The notes: generated by a model from the sequence alone, not told the origin. DNA of 34,409 nt from Geobacteraceae bacterium (GCA_905339345.1 CAJPFF010000254.1:1-34409), one strand, 5' to 3'. Shown: positions 1 to 7,520, counted from the stretch's first letter. Numbers and translations are program-made.

Positions 1-363
1 GATCACCGGCAGCGAGGTCTCGTCGGCGCCCGACCAGGCAAGCGCCTCGGCGGCCAGCGCGGCCGTGCCGGAGACGGCCATCAGCAGCCGGGTCCGCGCC
101 GGCACGGCGGGCGCCTCGGCCGCGCGGTCGCTTGCGCACGACGTGCAGGCGGCCGGCTGCTGCGGCCCGGCGCGCATGCCGATCTCGCCCAGCGCACCGA
201 GGATCGGCCCGTCGTCGGGCAGGCGGTGGCCGACGGTGAGCCGGCGCTCCATCAGGTTGAAGGCCAGTTCCTCAATGCCCGGCACGGCGCCGAGGCGCTT
301 GCGGATCAGCGCCTCCTCCGTCGGGCAGTCCATGTTGGCGATGACGAATGTCGATTGCTTCAT
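1..363 (-). CDS. cadA: Cd/Zn/Pb-type P1B ATPase, N-terminal fragment (cut by window edge)
   Basis: This reads on the minus strand from ATG at 361-363 and runs off the window start, leaving 121 codons. The visible part is an N-terminal heavy-metal-associated domain with the motif NMDCPTEE at residues 10-17, typical of ATPases exporting Cd, Zn or Pb from the cytoplasm. A second Cys pair (CTSC) follows near residue 80, and then the start of a hydrophobic segment. An AAGGAG ribosome site lies just upstream. It diverges from a CadR-like regulator and shares a MerR-type promoter with it, which supports a cadmium/lead export role. The transmembrane, phosphorylation and ATP-binding domains lie outside the window, so the metal cannot be confirmed. 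The segment is very GC-rich. Confidence 0.85.
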   Translation of the reverse strand, partial: MKQSTFVIANMDCPTEEALIRKRLGAVPGIEELAFNLMERRLTVGHRLPDDGPILGALGEIGMRAGPQQPAACTSCASDRAAEAPAVPARTRLLMAVSGTAALAAEALAWSGADETSLPVI

Positions 364-390
364 TGCGGCTCCTTGCGGCTGTCGGCAGCC

Positions 391-421
391 ATTCAAAACC
401 CTGTAGCCGCCCCAGGGTCAA
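391..421 (-). promoter_or_regulatory. MerR-type promoter/operator of cadA
   Basis: Read on the minus strand there is a -35 element TTGACC (416-421) and a -10-like TTGAAT (391-396). They are separated by 19 bp, the over-long spacer characteristic of MerR-family activated promoters. Inside the spacer is a perfect dyad, ACCCTG (398-403) and CAGGGT (413-418), as in CadR/PbrR/ZntR operators. Activation of cadA by the adjacent regulator is inferred from this architecture. Confidence 0.8.
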
Positions 422-452
422 GGGGTATCATCCCGGCAAGAAAGGAGGCGTC

Positions 453-962
453 ATGCGTATCGGGGAACTCGGACGGGCAACCGGGGTGGATATCGAGACC
501 ATCCGCTACTACGAGAAGTTGGGCCTGCTGCCGGCGCCGGCCCGCTCAAGCAACGGCTACCGCGCCTATGGCGCCGCGCACCTGGAGCGGCTGGCCTTTG
601 TCCGGCACTGCCGGGCGCTCGACATGCCGCTGGCCGAGATCAAGCGGCTGCTCGATTTCGTCGCTCATCCGGATGCCGACTGCGGCGACATCAACCGGCT
701 GATCGACGATCAGCTGGCGCGGACGCGGGCGCGGCTCAAGTCCATGCGCGCGCTGGAGAAGCAACTCATCGCGTTGCGGGCGCGCTGCGAGACAGGGCAT
801 GTCGCCGCTGAGTGCGGCATCCTGCATGAACTCGTTGCTGCCGCGCATGGAGAGGCCTGCGCGTGTCATCCAGCAGTGAACAAGATGGAATTTCGGCGAC
901 GGTTCGGAGAGCAAGAAGAAGGTGAAATAGCTGGTAAGGCCAAATCGCCAAGGATTCTGTAG
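453..962 (+). CDS. cadR: CadR/PbrR-like MerR-family metal-responsive regulator
   Basis: The predicted product has 169 residues and starts at the ATG preceded by AAAGGAGG (443-448). The N-terminal winged helix (residues 1-70, with the family motif ETIRYYEKLGLL) binds the operator in the divergent promoter. A dimerisation helix follows. Cysteines at residues 77, 112 and 121 match the Cd/Pb ligand pattern of CadR/PbrR, and a C-terminal CAC-H cluster (136-139) is also typical. The family twists the 19-bp-spacer promoter when metal binds, switching on cadA. An oddity is the last 25 residues after about position 144: they are basic and unlike the usual His-rich tail, and base composition falls there, so the 3' end may have been replaced by recombination. 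Confidence 0.9.
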   Translation: MRIGELGRATGVDIETIRYYEKLGLLPAPARSSNGYRAYGAAHLERLAFVRHCRALDMPLAEIKRLLDFVAHPDADCGDINRLIDDQLARTRARLKSMRALEKQLIALRARCETGHVAAECGILHELVAAAHGEACACHPAVNKMEFRRRFGEQEEGEIAGKAKSPRIL

Positions 963-1057
963 CTCATATCTGGAATCAATATCACGGCGCTTGAGGAGAA
1001 GGAACCGGCGACTGGATTCGATCTGATTGCCCGCATCCATTTGCCACCAGGCTGGAA

Positions 1058-1594
1058 TCAATGATCGCTCGGTGTCGATGACTCTGAGGAAGAACAAGCC
1101 GCAAGCAGCTTCACGATCTCCTTATGGCCTCTTGCCCGAGCGACCCACAAGGCGTTGCGGCCTTCCGGCCCTACCGCGTCCCAATGCGCGCCGCCAACGA
1201 GAAGCAACCGGACGATTTCCGCGTTTCCCTTGTAGGCAGCCATGAACAAAGGCGAGTCGCCGTCATGGGTGGGCGCGTTCGAGTCTGCACCATGGGCGAC
1301 GAGAAAGGCGACGATATCGGCGTAGCCATTGAAGGCTGCCCAAAACAATGGGGTCCAGCCATGGCGATCAGGAAAATCGATGTCTGCGTTCCGCTCGAGC
1401 AGCTTCTCGGCGATGTCGAATTGCCTGCCGTGGACTGCATAGAAAAAAGGGCTGCAACCGTTTTCGTCGAGCCAGTTTAGCGCGATGTCCGCCAGGAGCA
1501 GTGCCTGCACGCCTTTACTGTCGCCCCGTCGGATGGCCCGCAGGAGCTGACCAGCCATCGGCGCAATGCCACCGCCATCTTCTTCATCCTTCAT
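1058..1594 (-). CDS. Ankyrin-repeat protein
   Basis: The product has about 178 residues. I chose the start at 1594 because a GGGA ribosome-site-like stretch precedes it; an in-frame upstream extension to 1705 lacks support. About four to five ankyrin repeats fill residues 15-165, with recurring patterns such as G-x-TPLFWAAFNGYADIV and G-x-SPLFMAAYKGNAEIV. No signal peptide or membrane segment is visible, so it is probably a cytoplasmic protein-binding adaptor. Its partner cannot be read from the sequence. The tail is Ser-rich. It is divergent from copK, with a roughly 390-bp shared upstream region. Function in metal resistance is not shown by the sequence itself. Confidence 0.85.
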   Translation of the reverse strand: MKDEEDGGGIAPMAGQLLRAIRRGDSKGVQALLLADIALNWLDENGCSPFFYAVHGRQFDIAEKLLERNADIDFPDRHGWTPLFWAAFNGYADIVAFLVAHGADSNAPTHDGDSPLFMAAYKGNAEIVRLLLVGGAHWDAVGPEGRNALWVARARGHKEIVKLLAACSSSESSTPSDH

Positions 1595-1980
1595 TTCGTC
1601 CCTTGTGCACTGTATCCGTTTTCCCGAAAACATCCTTGAGACAGACCGATTTCTCACATCGAACATGGCCTGGCCACTTGATGGTCTCACCGTCGAAGTA
1701 TGCACGGCTCAGGGCGAGATCTGTGGACGTGCAGAAATTAAGTGTGGGCTCATCCCCACCATAGCGAAAGGGCATCGCCTGAATCAATGCTCTGATGAGG
1801 GGAAGCCGCAGGCAGCCATTGTTTGTCGAGCCTGCAAAATACCCCTGTGAGGCTACACCATTCATCGAGATCAACTCGACTGACATGCAGGTGACAAAAA
1901 TGTCATCGAAATGTTTGCAAATCGTAAGGGTGCTGTGTGTAGCATTTAAACCGCAGTTTAACCTTCATAGGAGAAAGAAA
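1595..1980. other. Intergenic region between ankyrin gene and copK
   Basis: This 386-bp divergent region has no gene I can support. It holds a CopR-type box at 1891-1906 and the copK ribosome site (AGGAG near 1969). A 100-residue minus-strand open frame (1584-1886) lacks a ribosome site and recognisable similarity. Confidence 0.5.
1891..1906 (+). promoter_or_regulatory. CopR/CusR-type box upstream of copK
   Basis: The sequence GTGAC-AAAAAT-GTCAT is an inverted repeat with the half-site spacing (5-6-5) of CopR/PcoR/CusR operators. It lies 75 bp before the copK start. It is equally describable as TGACA-N4-TGTCA, the CusR pattern. Binding by the CopR-like regulator encoded at 20860-21543 is inferred. 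Confidence 0.65.
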
Positions 1981-2262
1981 ATGCTGAAGAAGATGTTAGT
2001 AGTTGCCGCGATGACGGCTATCTCGACTTCTGTTCTGGCGGTTGACGCCAATCTGGTTGCGCAATCCATTCCTCTCAAGGATGGCTCCACGGTGTATATC
2101 TTCAAGGACGGAAAGATGGCCATGGAAAACAAGCATGGCAGTACCGTTCGCATGAAGCAGGGCGAGGTCATGGAAACGAAGGATGGCAAGAAGATCTTGA
2201 TGCATGGAGACGAGGTCTATCGCCTCGAAAACCTGCTTCACAAAGATCACCGCGGCGGCTAA
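1981..2262 (+). CDS. copK: CopK periplasmic copper-binding protein
   Basis: This 93-residue product has a signal peptide ending at Ala20, giving a 73-residue mature protein that closely resembles CopK of Cupriavidus metallidurans (family knowledge). The known Cu(I) ligands of CopK, mature Met28, Met38, Met44 and Met54, are all present here at precursor positions 48, 58, 64 and 74. Met26 and the Cu(II)-linked His70 (precursor 90) are also conserved. CopK is made in very large amounts under copper stress and binds Cu(I) and Cu(II) cooperatively in the periplasm. An AGGAG ribosome site and a CopR-type box lie upstream. Its stop codon overlaps the stop of the convergent HD-GYP gene by two bases. 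Here copK stands alone, well away from the other cop genes at 19-34 kb. Confidence 0.93.
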   Translation: MLKKMLVVAAMTAISTSVLAVDANLVAQSIPLKDGSTVYIFKDGKMAMENKHGSTVRMKQGEVMETKDGKKILMHGDEVYRLENLLHKDHRGG

Positions 2263-3593
2263 TATACAGGCGGGGTGTCGCAAGAAACGGAGGCAACTTC
2301 CTCGGGAGCTGTCTCCGTTTTGAAGTACCGAAAAAGTATCTGCCGCATTCTGAGCCGCAATTCCGAATCTGCTGCCTGGAACGTTTCTACGTACAAGGCG
2401 AAGGCAATTCCCATGAACGCCGCGACAACCGCAGGATCGAAATGCCGGCCCGAATCTCGTCTGATGATGTCCAAGGCATACTCGAGGCTCATCGCCTTCT
2501 TGTAGGGGCGTTGCGACGTTAATGCATCGAAAACGTCGACGACGGCGAATATCCTGGCAGGCAGGGGAATCGCGTTGCCTTGCAAGCCATCTGGATAGCC
2601 GGTTCCGTCGAAACGTTCGTGGTGATGACGAATGGTCAGACCTGCGCCCTCCAGCCAAGGATTGTCCGCCACGATTTCGACGCCAAGCGAGACATGGGTT
2701 TTCATGGTCTCGAATTCATCCGGTGTCAATTTCCCCGGCTTGAGCAGGATCTGGTCCGGGATACCTATCTTCCCGATATCGTGCAGAAAAGCGCCTGCAA
2801 CTATGATCGAGATTTCCTTCCTGGGGAGGCCCATGGCTTCGGCCAAGGCAACGGCATAGTATGTGACCCGATAGTTGTGGGTGTCCGTATCGGAATCCCT
2901 TTTCGCAACGGCATTGCCGAGAGACTGCAGCAGGGAGAGATTGGAGTCCAACAGACGACGGGATAGCCCGACCGATTGACGCAGCATCGCCAGCAGCAAC
3001 GGATAAAGTAGCAGCGCCGTGAGGAAAACGGATGCGACGGCGGTTAGAGCCCCGTTACGGATTTGCTCCCTGTTGGCCTGCAACGTTTCTTTGTCAAGAC
3101 GACTGATCCCCTCCAGAAAACCCACGACATCGCCATTCTTGTCGATCAGCGGCAGGACGACTTGAATCAGCCGTTCTCCTTCCACCTCGATCCAGTTCCG
3201 GTGGCTTTGGACTTGCTCGATCCAATCCCGATCATGCAAATGGGAGCGGGCTGCATCGATAAACGCAGTGGGAACATCTTCCCAAGTTTCGTATATCAGC
3301 ACTCGACCGGGACGGTATACGCGAATACCAATGAAGCGGGTCCGATCCAACAGGCGATTGAGGCCGTCGTGTTGGCCGAGTGTTCCGGCATCGATGGCCA
3401 CTTGCATGGCGGGTGACTCAAAATGCCGGGCACCGGTCGAAGCTCGTTCCATCGCAGCGTGCTCGGCCCGACGGGTTTCTAGGATATAAGAAATTCCGCC
3501 GGCCGCAGTCCCTATGACGATGGCAGCCATACTCAATTGCCTTGCAAGCATCCAGCGCAATCGACGCGGATTCTCCGGCAGCGCCACAGGCAT
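2259..3593 (-). CDS. Membrane-bound HD-GYP cyclic-di-GMP phosphodiesterase
   Basis: The product has 444 residues. One membrane helix (about 16-37), a roughly 140-residue periplasmic sensor region and a second helix (183-204) precede a cytoplasmic HD-GYP domain (225-398). The catalytic motifs are intact: HDIGK at 271-275, HHHERFDGTGYPDGL at 323-337, and the following VVDVFDALTS and RPYK. HD-GYP enzymes hydrolyse c-di-GMP to pGpG or GMP, usually promoting motility and dispersal. The gene starts one base after the FlgB-like gene's stop, so the two are almost certainly cotranscribed. A periplasmic sensing module plus copper-linked neighbours suggests signalling in response to an envelope or metal cue; the ligand is unknown. 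Confidence 0.92.
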   Translation of the reverse strand: MPVALPENPRRLRWMLARQLSMAAIVIGTAAGGISYILETRRAEHAAMERASTGARHFESPAMQVAIDAGTLGQHDGLNRLLDRTRFIGIRVYRPGRVLIYETWEDVPTAFIDAARSHLHDRDWIEQVQSHRNWIEVEGERLIQVVLPLIDKNGDVVGFLEGISRLDKETLQANREQIRNGALTAVASVFLTALLLYPLLLAMLRQSVGLSRRLLDSNLSLLQSLGNAVAKRDSDTDTHNYRVTYYAVALAEAMGLPRKEISIIVAGAFLHDIGKIGIPDQILLKPGKLTPDEFETMKTHVSLGVEIVADNPWLEGAGLTIRHHHERFDGTGYPDGLQGNAIPLPARIFAVVDVFDALTSQRPYKKAMSLEYALDIIRRDSGRHFDPAVVAAFMGIAFALYVETFQAADSELRLRMRQILFRYFKTETAPEEVASVSCDTPPVY

Positions 3594-3594
3594 T

Positions 3595-4281
3595 TCAGTC
3601 TTTCAGGTTCTTGAGCATTTCTGTCATGTGCATGTAGTGTCCTTTGACCCGATCCAAGGCGAACTCGTACATCATCGCATTCTCGGCGAACTTGGCTCGC
3701 TCGACATCCATTTCGACGGTATTTCCATCTACGCTCGGCTGACTTGGGATGTGGTACTTGAGGGGGAATGGCGGACTTGCAAATCCTTTTCCAGGAATAT
3801 GCCCGGAGGATGTTGTTGCAAGCGTCAGAGGGAGTGTTTGCCGTGCTGATTGGGCAATTCTCAGAGCTTCGCTGAAGTCGATGTCAACGGCCTTATAGCC
3901 AGGTGTATCGGCGTTGGCGATATTGGAGGCGATCAGCTGCTGGCGGTATGCGCGCACCCTCAATGCCAGTTCCTGGAAACCATGTTCACCGTCGTGCTTG
4001 GGCTGGCTGCCGGCATTCGAAGCTCTAGCCATAAGCCCATGCCCTTGTGAATGGGATGTCGCATTGGTGCTGGAGATGCCTGCCCCGTAGTTTCCAACGC
4101 CATGGCCGGCATGGGGTGTAACGGCGGTGGATTGCCCCACCACCTGCGCCAGCGTCGAGGCGAAGGATTGTCCAGCATTGCTGCCGGTGATCGCCGCATT
4201 GCCTCCACCATGGGTGCCATGCCCTTTATCGGCGGGAGGTTGTGAAGGTGGTGTATTCCCGACACCAGATATTGTGGGCAT
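3595..4281 (-). CDS. FlgB-like flagellar rod protein with His/Gly-rich N-terminal extension
   Basis: The product has 228 residues, about 100 longer than a normal FlgB. Residues 104-228 are a clear FlgB domain: ASNIANADTPGYKA at 118-131 and DGNTVEMDVERAKFAENA at 185-202. FlgB is a proximal rod subunit of the flagellar basal body, exported by the flagellar type III apparatus. Residues 1-100 are low complexity, rich in Gly, His, Ser and Asn (for example DKGHGTHGGG and HAGHGVGNYG), unlike the short amphipathic start of FlgB. It is followed by an HD-GYP gene instead of flgC, and no other flagellar gene is visible. A ribosome site (AAGGAA) precedes the ATG. It may be a repurposed rod protein; the His-rich arm could bind metal, which is inference. 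Confidence 0.85.
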   Translation of the reverse strand: MPTISGVGNTPPSQPPADKGHGTHGGGNAAITGSNAGQSFASTLAQVVGQSTAVTPHAGHGVGNYGAGISSTNATSHSQGHGLMARASNAGSQPKHDGEHGFQELALRVRAYRQQLIASNIANADTPGYKAVDIDFSEALRIAQSARQTLPLTLATTSSGHIPGKGFASPPFPLKYHIPSQPSVDGNTVEMDVERAKFAENAMMYEFALDRVKGHYMHMTEMLKNLKD

Positions 4282-4291
4282 GAAGTATTCC

Positions 4292-4534
4292 TTACCTGTT
4301 GCTGATCAAAACAGCCTTGACGGAATCAATCGGCCCAATGTCGTTCCATTTGCTTCCTTGGGTCTCTGGCGCAGTCTCGTCATGACAGCCGTGGTTGCAC
4401 TCCACGACCCAGCGCTTCATGAGGACCTCACGGCAAAATGTGAAGCAGACCGTATCGGATTTGCAGTGCACCGCTTCTGCCAATAACGTGCAAGAACATC
4501 GATTGCCGTGACTGAAATGCTTGTGGGCAATCAC
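4292..4534 (-). CDS. Possible small Cys/His-rich protein upstream of the FlgB-like gene
   Basis: This is an open frame of 80 codons from a GTG at 4534, or 42 codons from an ATG at 4420 that has a better ribosome site (GAGG, 5 bp away). The frame carries many cysteines (CSC, two more pairs, then ECNHGCHDE) and ends 10 bp before the FlgB-like start. I do not recognise a family. The placement and the Cys/His content are consistent with a small metal-binding peptide translated with the flgB-like gene, but it could be chance. Confidence 0.35.
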   Translation of the reverse strand: MIAHKHFSHGNRCSCTLLAEAVHCKSDTVCFTFCREVLMKRWVVECNHGCHDETAPETQGSKWNDIGPIDSVKAVLISNR

Positions 4535-4577
4535 CTCGGATGCTTCGATGGCTCCAAAGGGAATATCCAGGGATCAC

Positions 4578-4850
4578 CTATTTTCCGTCACGCGGGTGGT
4601 AGTGCTTGCTCATGTCCTTTGCAGGATTCGGCCTGTTCGCAGTGGACTCCGGAGCCTTTTGCGGAATGCCGGTTTTTTCTTCTACGTGGGAATGAGGTTT
4701 CATCTTTTTGGTAGAAGACTGCTCAACTTTCGTTTCGGCTGAGGCTTGCGCTTCAGCCATTTTGGCAGTGTCCGAGGCCGCCTGGGTAACAGAAGAAAAA
4801 ATGGTGATGGCAGCGAATAGGCTGATGGAAAATAACGAGTTCGATTTCAT
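4578..4850 (-). CDS. Small secreted His-containing protein (copper-island type)
   Basis: This 90-residue product has a clear signal peptide (residues 1-24, cleavage after TQA) preceded by a GGAG ribosome site. The mature part is hydrophilic and lysine-rich, with two His clusters: KPHSHVEEKTG near 50-60 and the C-terminal KDMSKHYHPRDGK. There is no Cys. Similar short periplasmic proteins occur in proteobacterial copper islands, but I cannot attach a function. A CopR-type box about 100 bp upstream (4953-4968) suggests copper-induced expression, and it may head the transcription unit continuing into the FlgB-like and HD-GYP genes. Confidence 0.75.
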   Translation of the reverse strand: MKSNSLFSISLFAAITIFSSVTQAASDTAKMAEAQASAETKVEQSSTKKMKPHSHVEEKTGIPQKAPESTANRPNPAKDMSKHYHPRDGK

Positions 4851-4952
4851 GGCTATTTCTCCAACTGTTTGGAATCGTGGGATTTCGTATGTCCTTTCAA
4901 GAAGAACAAGTACAGTGTGTTCTAGTTAAATAGACATAAACATGAATTTTTA

Positions 4953-4968
4953 ATTACATTTTTGTCAG
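4953..4968 (-). promoter_or_regulatory. CopR/CusR-type box upstream of the small secreted protein
   Basis: Read on the minus strand, CTGAC-AAAAAT-GTAAT has 5-6-5 spacing. It shares the core TGACAAAAATGT with the copK box and carries the GTAAT half-site of the 21.6-kb and 25.4-kb boxes. It overlaps the 3' end of the ORF at 4965-5270. An AT-rich stretch (TTTATG) follows at -10-like distance. Confidence 0.55.
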
Positions 4969-5270
4969 GCTTGATCCGGCAATTTCGCTGGTAACTCCGA
5001 ATAGGGATTGTCGAGTTGGTCGATCAAATCATGAAATACCTGACGCAATTGAGTTTCCGAACATCCCATCAGCAATCCATCTTCAAAGGCATCCTGGACG
5101 GTTTGCCAAATCTCAATGAGATTCTCGTTCAGCACCTTAATTTTTTCATTGCAGGCGATGGGACATCCGGACTCCGTATGCCAAACGGAAATCAGAAATT
5201 GCCCACGTGATTTCCCCAGCCATGATCTGCTATTCATTGAGGCTTGCTTGCCAGATAGTTCAAATGACAT
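4965..5270 (-). CDS. Hypothetical protein of about 100 residues
   Basis: The open frame extends up to 5474, but the upstream part overlaps the lipoprotein gene. The first ATG clear of that gene is at 5270 and gives about 101 residues. No good ribosome site is visible, so the start is uncertain. The C-terminal half looks like a real folded helical protein (patterns such as LNENLIEIWQTVQDAFEDG and MGCSETQLRQVFHDLIDQL), with two Cys in the middle (SGCPIAC). I do not recognise a family with certainty and no function is proposed. Confidence 0.45.
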   Translation of the reverse strand: MSFELSGKQASMNSRSWLGKSRGQFLISVWHTESGCPIACNEKIKVLNENLIEIWQTVQDAFEDGLLMGCSETQLRQVFHDLIDQLDNPYSELPAKLPDQA

Positions 5271-5406
5271 CTCACACCAGCGTTCATACGCCGAACGGTT
5301 CTTATTGAAATACGCGATTTCAAACCAAAACCATCTGGTGACTGGCGATCTGACCTGTCCCCCCAACACAAGAAGAAAAGGCCCTGGGTGGGCTTTGATC
5401 CGATTA

Positions 5407-5757
5407 TTAATTGCCCATGCTGTTCGCAAGTTGTCGATGGGCCCGTTCGAGGGCGCGGGCCTCCTTTGCGGCATCTTCGAAGGTTTTCTTCAGTGAATTG
5501 CAATGGGACGCCCAAAGCGCAGAGTCGCCCTTCGGACGGCTAAAGTAGGAGCGTGCCATTCTTTCATGTGATGCCGCCTCGGCATCGTAACTGGCGGCTT
5601 TCTGAGCAAAATAGTCGGCAATTTTTTGATGGTCGGCTGCCGTCGAGGCGTTGGCAATAGCTGCAGGAATTTCTGCAACTTGTGGCTGAATCGATGTGCA
5701 CGCGGTTGTAACAAAAAGAAGAGATCCTGCGAGAATAACTGCACTTCTGATGCGCAT
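5407..5757 (-). CDS. Small predicted lipoprotein, paralogue of the protein at 19011-19424
   Basis: This 116-residue product has a hydrophobic signal sequence ending in a lipobox-like TTAC (Cys20), preceded by an AGGAG site. The mature part is helical and carries a spaced pattern DHQKIADYFAQKA, then SHERMARSY, then SHCNSL, then AHRQLA. The same pattern occurs in the lipoprotein at 19011-19424, so the two define a family. His, Met and Cys at repeated positions suggest a metal- or haem-related site, but this is inference. It probably sits in the outer or inner membrane facing the periplasm. Weak half-sites similar to a CopR box (GTAAT, ATTAC) occur upstream near 5776 and 5834. Confidence 0.8.
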   Translation of the reverse strand: MRIRSAVILAGSLLFVTTACTSIQPQVAEIPAAIANASTAADHQKIADYFAQKAASYDAEAASHERMARSYFSRPKGDSALWASHCNSLKKTFEDAAKEARALERAHRQLANSMGN

Positions 5758-5876
5758 GGCTGGTCTCCTAAGGACGTAATTCCGCTGGTGGAAGCATGCA
5801 GTGCGAGACCTGACAATTTCATTACCACGGAATTACAAATTGAGAAGAATAATCAGTAGTGAGTCCTCGACAGCCG

Positions 5877-7520
5877 CTAATAGTTTTGCAAACGCGAGCG
5901 GTTATATGAACTAGCCTGAGGATTAAGGTTCTGCTTGTCAGCATTCTCAGTTCGAATATTTGCATCTGACAACGGCATGGAACTGCCGACCGCCACCGTT
6001 GAGGACCCGCCAATACTTCCTAGGTTAAATCGAGTATCCGCTGTGTTTCGCTTGAACAATTGGAGATCGATTCCGGCGCGGGCGCAGAGCCGAGTGAATA
6101 CTTTATAGCGGGCGCGGTAACTACCAACAAGATCGCCAGGAAGCGGATTCGATACTGCGAAAAGTCGTACTGCCTTCTCAACAATCTCTCGTTGTATTGC
6201 GTTTTCAACAAGAACCACTCTCCGACGTGACCTGACACCTGCTTGCCGAAGGTCGACCACTAAGCAGTCCTTGCGATACGCGCTTACTGGATCGATAAGA
6301 AGCATTTCGCTAATCTGCAGTCCCATGGCGCTGGCGAGTTCCATGCGTGCTGCGAGAGGCAGGTTATAGGCAGACATTGCAGATACAGCTTGAGCCCATT
6401 GTTGCGCCTGACTCTCCGATGGGATGCAGACGCTGCAGCCGGCCTCGGCCAGTTCTTGAGCGGCCAGCGAGTGGCCCTGCTGTGCAGCGTCGGCGAGTAA
6501 TCTGATAGCGGATAAATCTGATTCGTCACTTGAGAGGCCCTGCGGATGGAAAGCGCGCCAAGCGCTGGGATTACGCAGGAGTCTCGCACCAATCCGGTAT
6601 TGAGCTTCCGGGTAGCCTCGGGTGGCGGCTTTCCAAAGCCACTCCTGCGACTTGTTTCTGCTGCGAAAGCTGCAGTTGTGGTGATCGTATAAGAGTGCCA
6701 GGAAGAAGCACGCCTTGGCCGATCCAAGCGATGCAGCCCGTTCAAGCCAGCGCACGGCTTTCTTGAAACTCCGCGAGCCAAGTCCGCCGCCTGGCTCGTT
6801 ACGGCATCCTAGAGCGTATCTGAGACCCAGTTCCTCGCAGGCAAGTGGATGTCCCGCCTCGGCGGCGCGATAGAGATAATCCTTTCCAGGCACTCCGAGA
6901 AGAGCGCTGAGCAGGCCAAATCGATAGCACAATTCCACGTCCTGCAAATCCACGCATCGCGAATACCACAAGCGCGCGAGATCTGGATTGCCGCTCTGCC
7001 AGAAATGATCGGCAAGGTGTCGGGCGGCAATAATCTCGCCGGCCGCGTAGGCTCGCTCAAGCAAATCGACAGCTTCGCCCGCAGCATCGCTATCACCGTT
7101 TTTCGCTTGTTCGGCTAGATACTGGACTCCGAGTTCGGTCAGTGCGACGGCATCACCTTTAGCGGCGGCGCTGCGCAGCAGGCCTAACGCCGTAGCACTG
7201 GTCCCCGAAGAAGTCCTCGAAAGCAGAAATTTTGCGAGTTTCGTCTGTGCGGGTGCGCTGCCGTCATTTGCAGCCATTTCATACCAGCGGATTAGATCAG
7301 GCGTGCTGCCGGCGTGTTCAGGGGAAATGTGCGTGCCGATCAGTTGCCATGCCTCCGCATGACCCTGATCGGCAGCCTTGCCCAGCCAAAGCAGTGCGGA
7401 ATGGATATTGGCCGCCAGTCCATGGCCACCTTTCAAATATAGACGCCCGAGTTTGAGTTGGCTTGCCGCATCGCCAGCACGAGCTTTCCGGATTAAAGGT
7501 AAAACGGTTTTTCTTGCCAT
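5877..7520 (-). CDS. Sel1-repeat protein with C-terminal integrase-like region
   Basis: The start was placed at 7520 because GGGAG lies 8 bp upstream, giving 547 residues. Most of the protein is made of Sel1/TPR-like helical repeats, for example AAxxGHAEAWQLIG, AASLGSAKACFFLALLYD and AATRGYPEAQYRIGARLL. They usually form a solenoid for protein-protein contacts. From about residue 393 the character changes: ELASAMGLQISEMLLIDP followed by VRSRRRVVLVENAIQREIVEKAV resembles the core of tyrosine-recombinase integrases. The expected catalytic Arg after GL is Gln here, so recombinase activity is doubtful. No signal peptide is evident. The tail of about 60 residues is low complexity (Ser/Asn). The function is unknown; the integrase relation is a judgement by eye. 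Confidence 0.8.
   Translation of the reverse strand: MARKTVLPLIRKARAGDAASQLKLGRLYLKGGHGLAANIHSALLWLGKAADQGHAEAWQLIGTHISPEHAGSTPDLIRWYEMAANDGSAPAQTKLAKFLLSRTSSGTSATALGLLRSAAAKGDAVALTELGVQYLAEQAKNGDSDAAGEAVDLLERAYAAGEIIAARHLADHFWQSGNPDLARLWYSRCVDLQDVELCYRFGLLSALLGVPGKDYLYRAAEAGHPLACEELGLRYALGCRNEPGGGLGSRSFKKAVRWLERAASLGSAKACFFLALLYDHHNCSFRSRNKSQEWLWKAATRGYPEAQYRIGARLLRNPSAWRAFHPQGLSSDESDLSAIRLLADAAQQGHSLAAQELAEAGCSVCIPSESQAQQWAQAVSAMSAYNLPLAARMELASAMGLQISEMLLIDPVSAYRKDCLVVDLRQAGVRSRRRVVLVENAIQREIVEKAVRLFAVSNPLPGDLVGSYRARYKVFTRLCARAGIDLQLFKRNTADTRFNLGSIGGSSTVAVGSSMPLSDANIRTENADKQNLNPQASSYNRSRLQNY

Noticed and set aside
1058..1705. Longer ankyrin protein starting at 1705
   Set aside because: The extra N-terminal 37 residues show no ankyrin pattern and no ribosome site; the ATG at 1594 fits better.
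1584..1886. 100-codon minus-strand frame upstream of the ankyrin gene
   Set aside because: No ribosome site, no recognisable family, and its start lies against the CopR-type box that serves copK on the other strand. I treat the area as intergenic.
5760..5850. CopR box upstream of the first lipoprotein gene
   Set aside because: Only isolated half-sites (GTAAT near 5776, ATTAC near 5834) without the 6-bp spacing; not enough to call.
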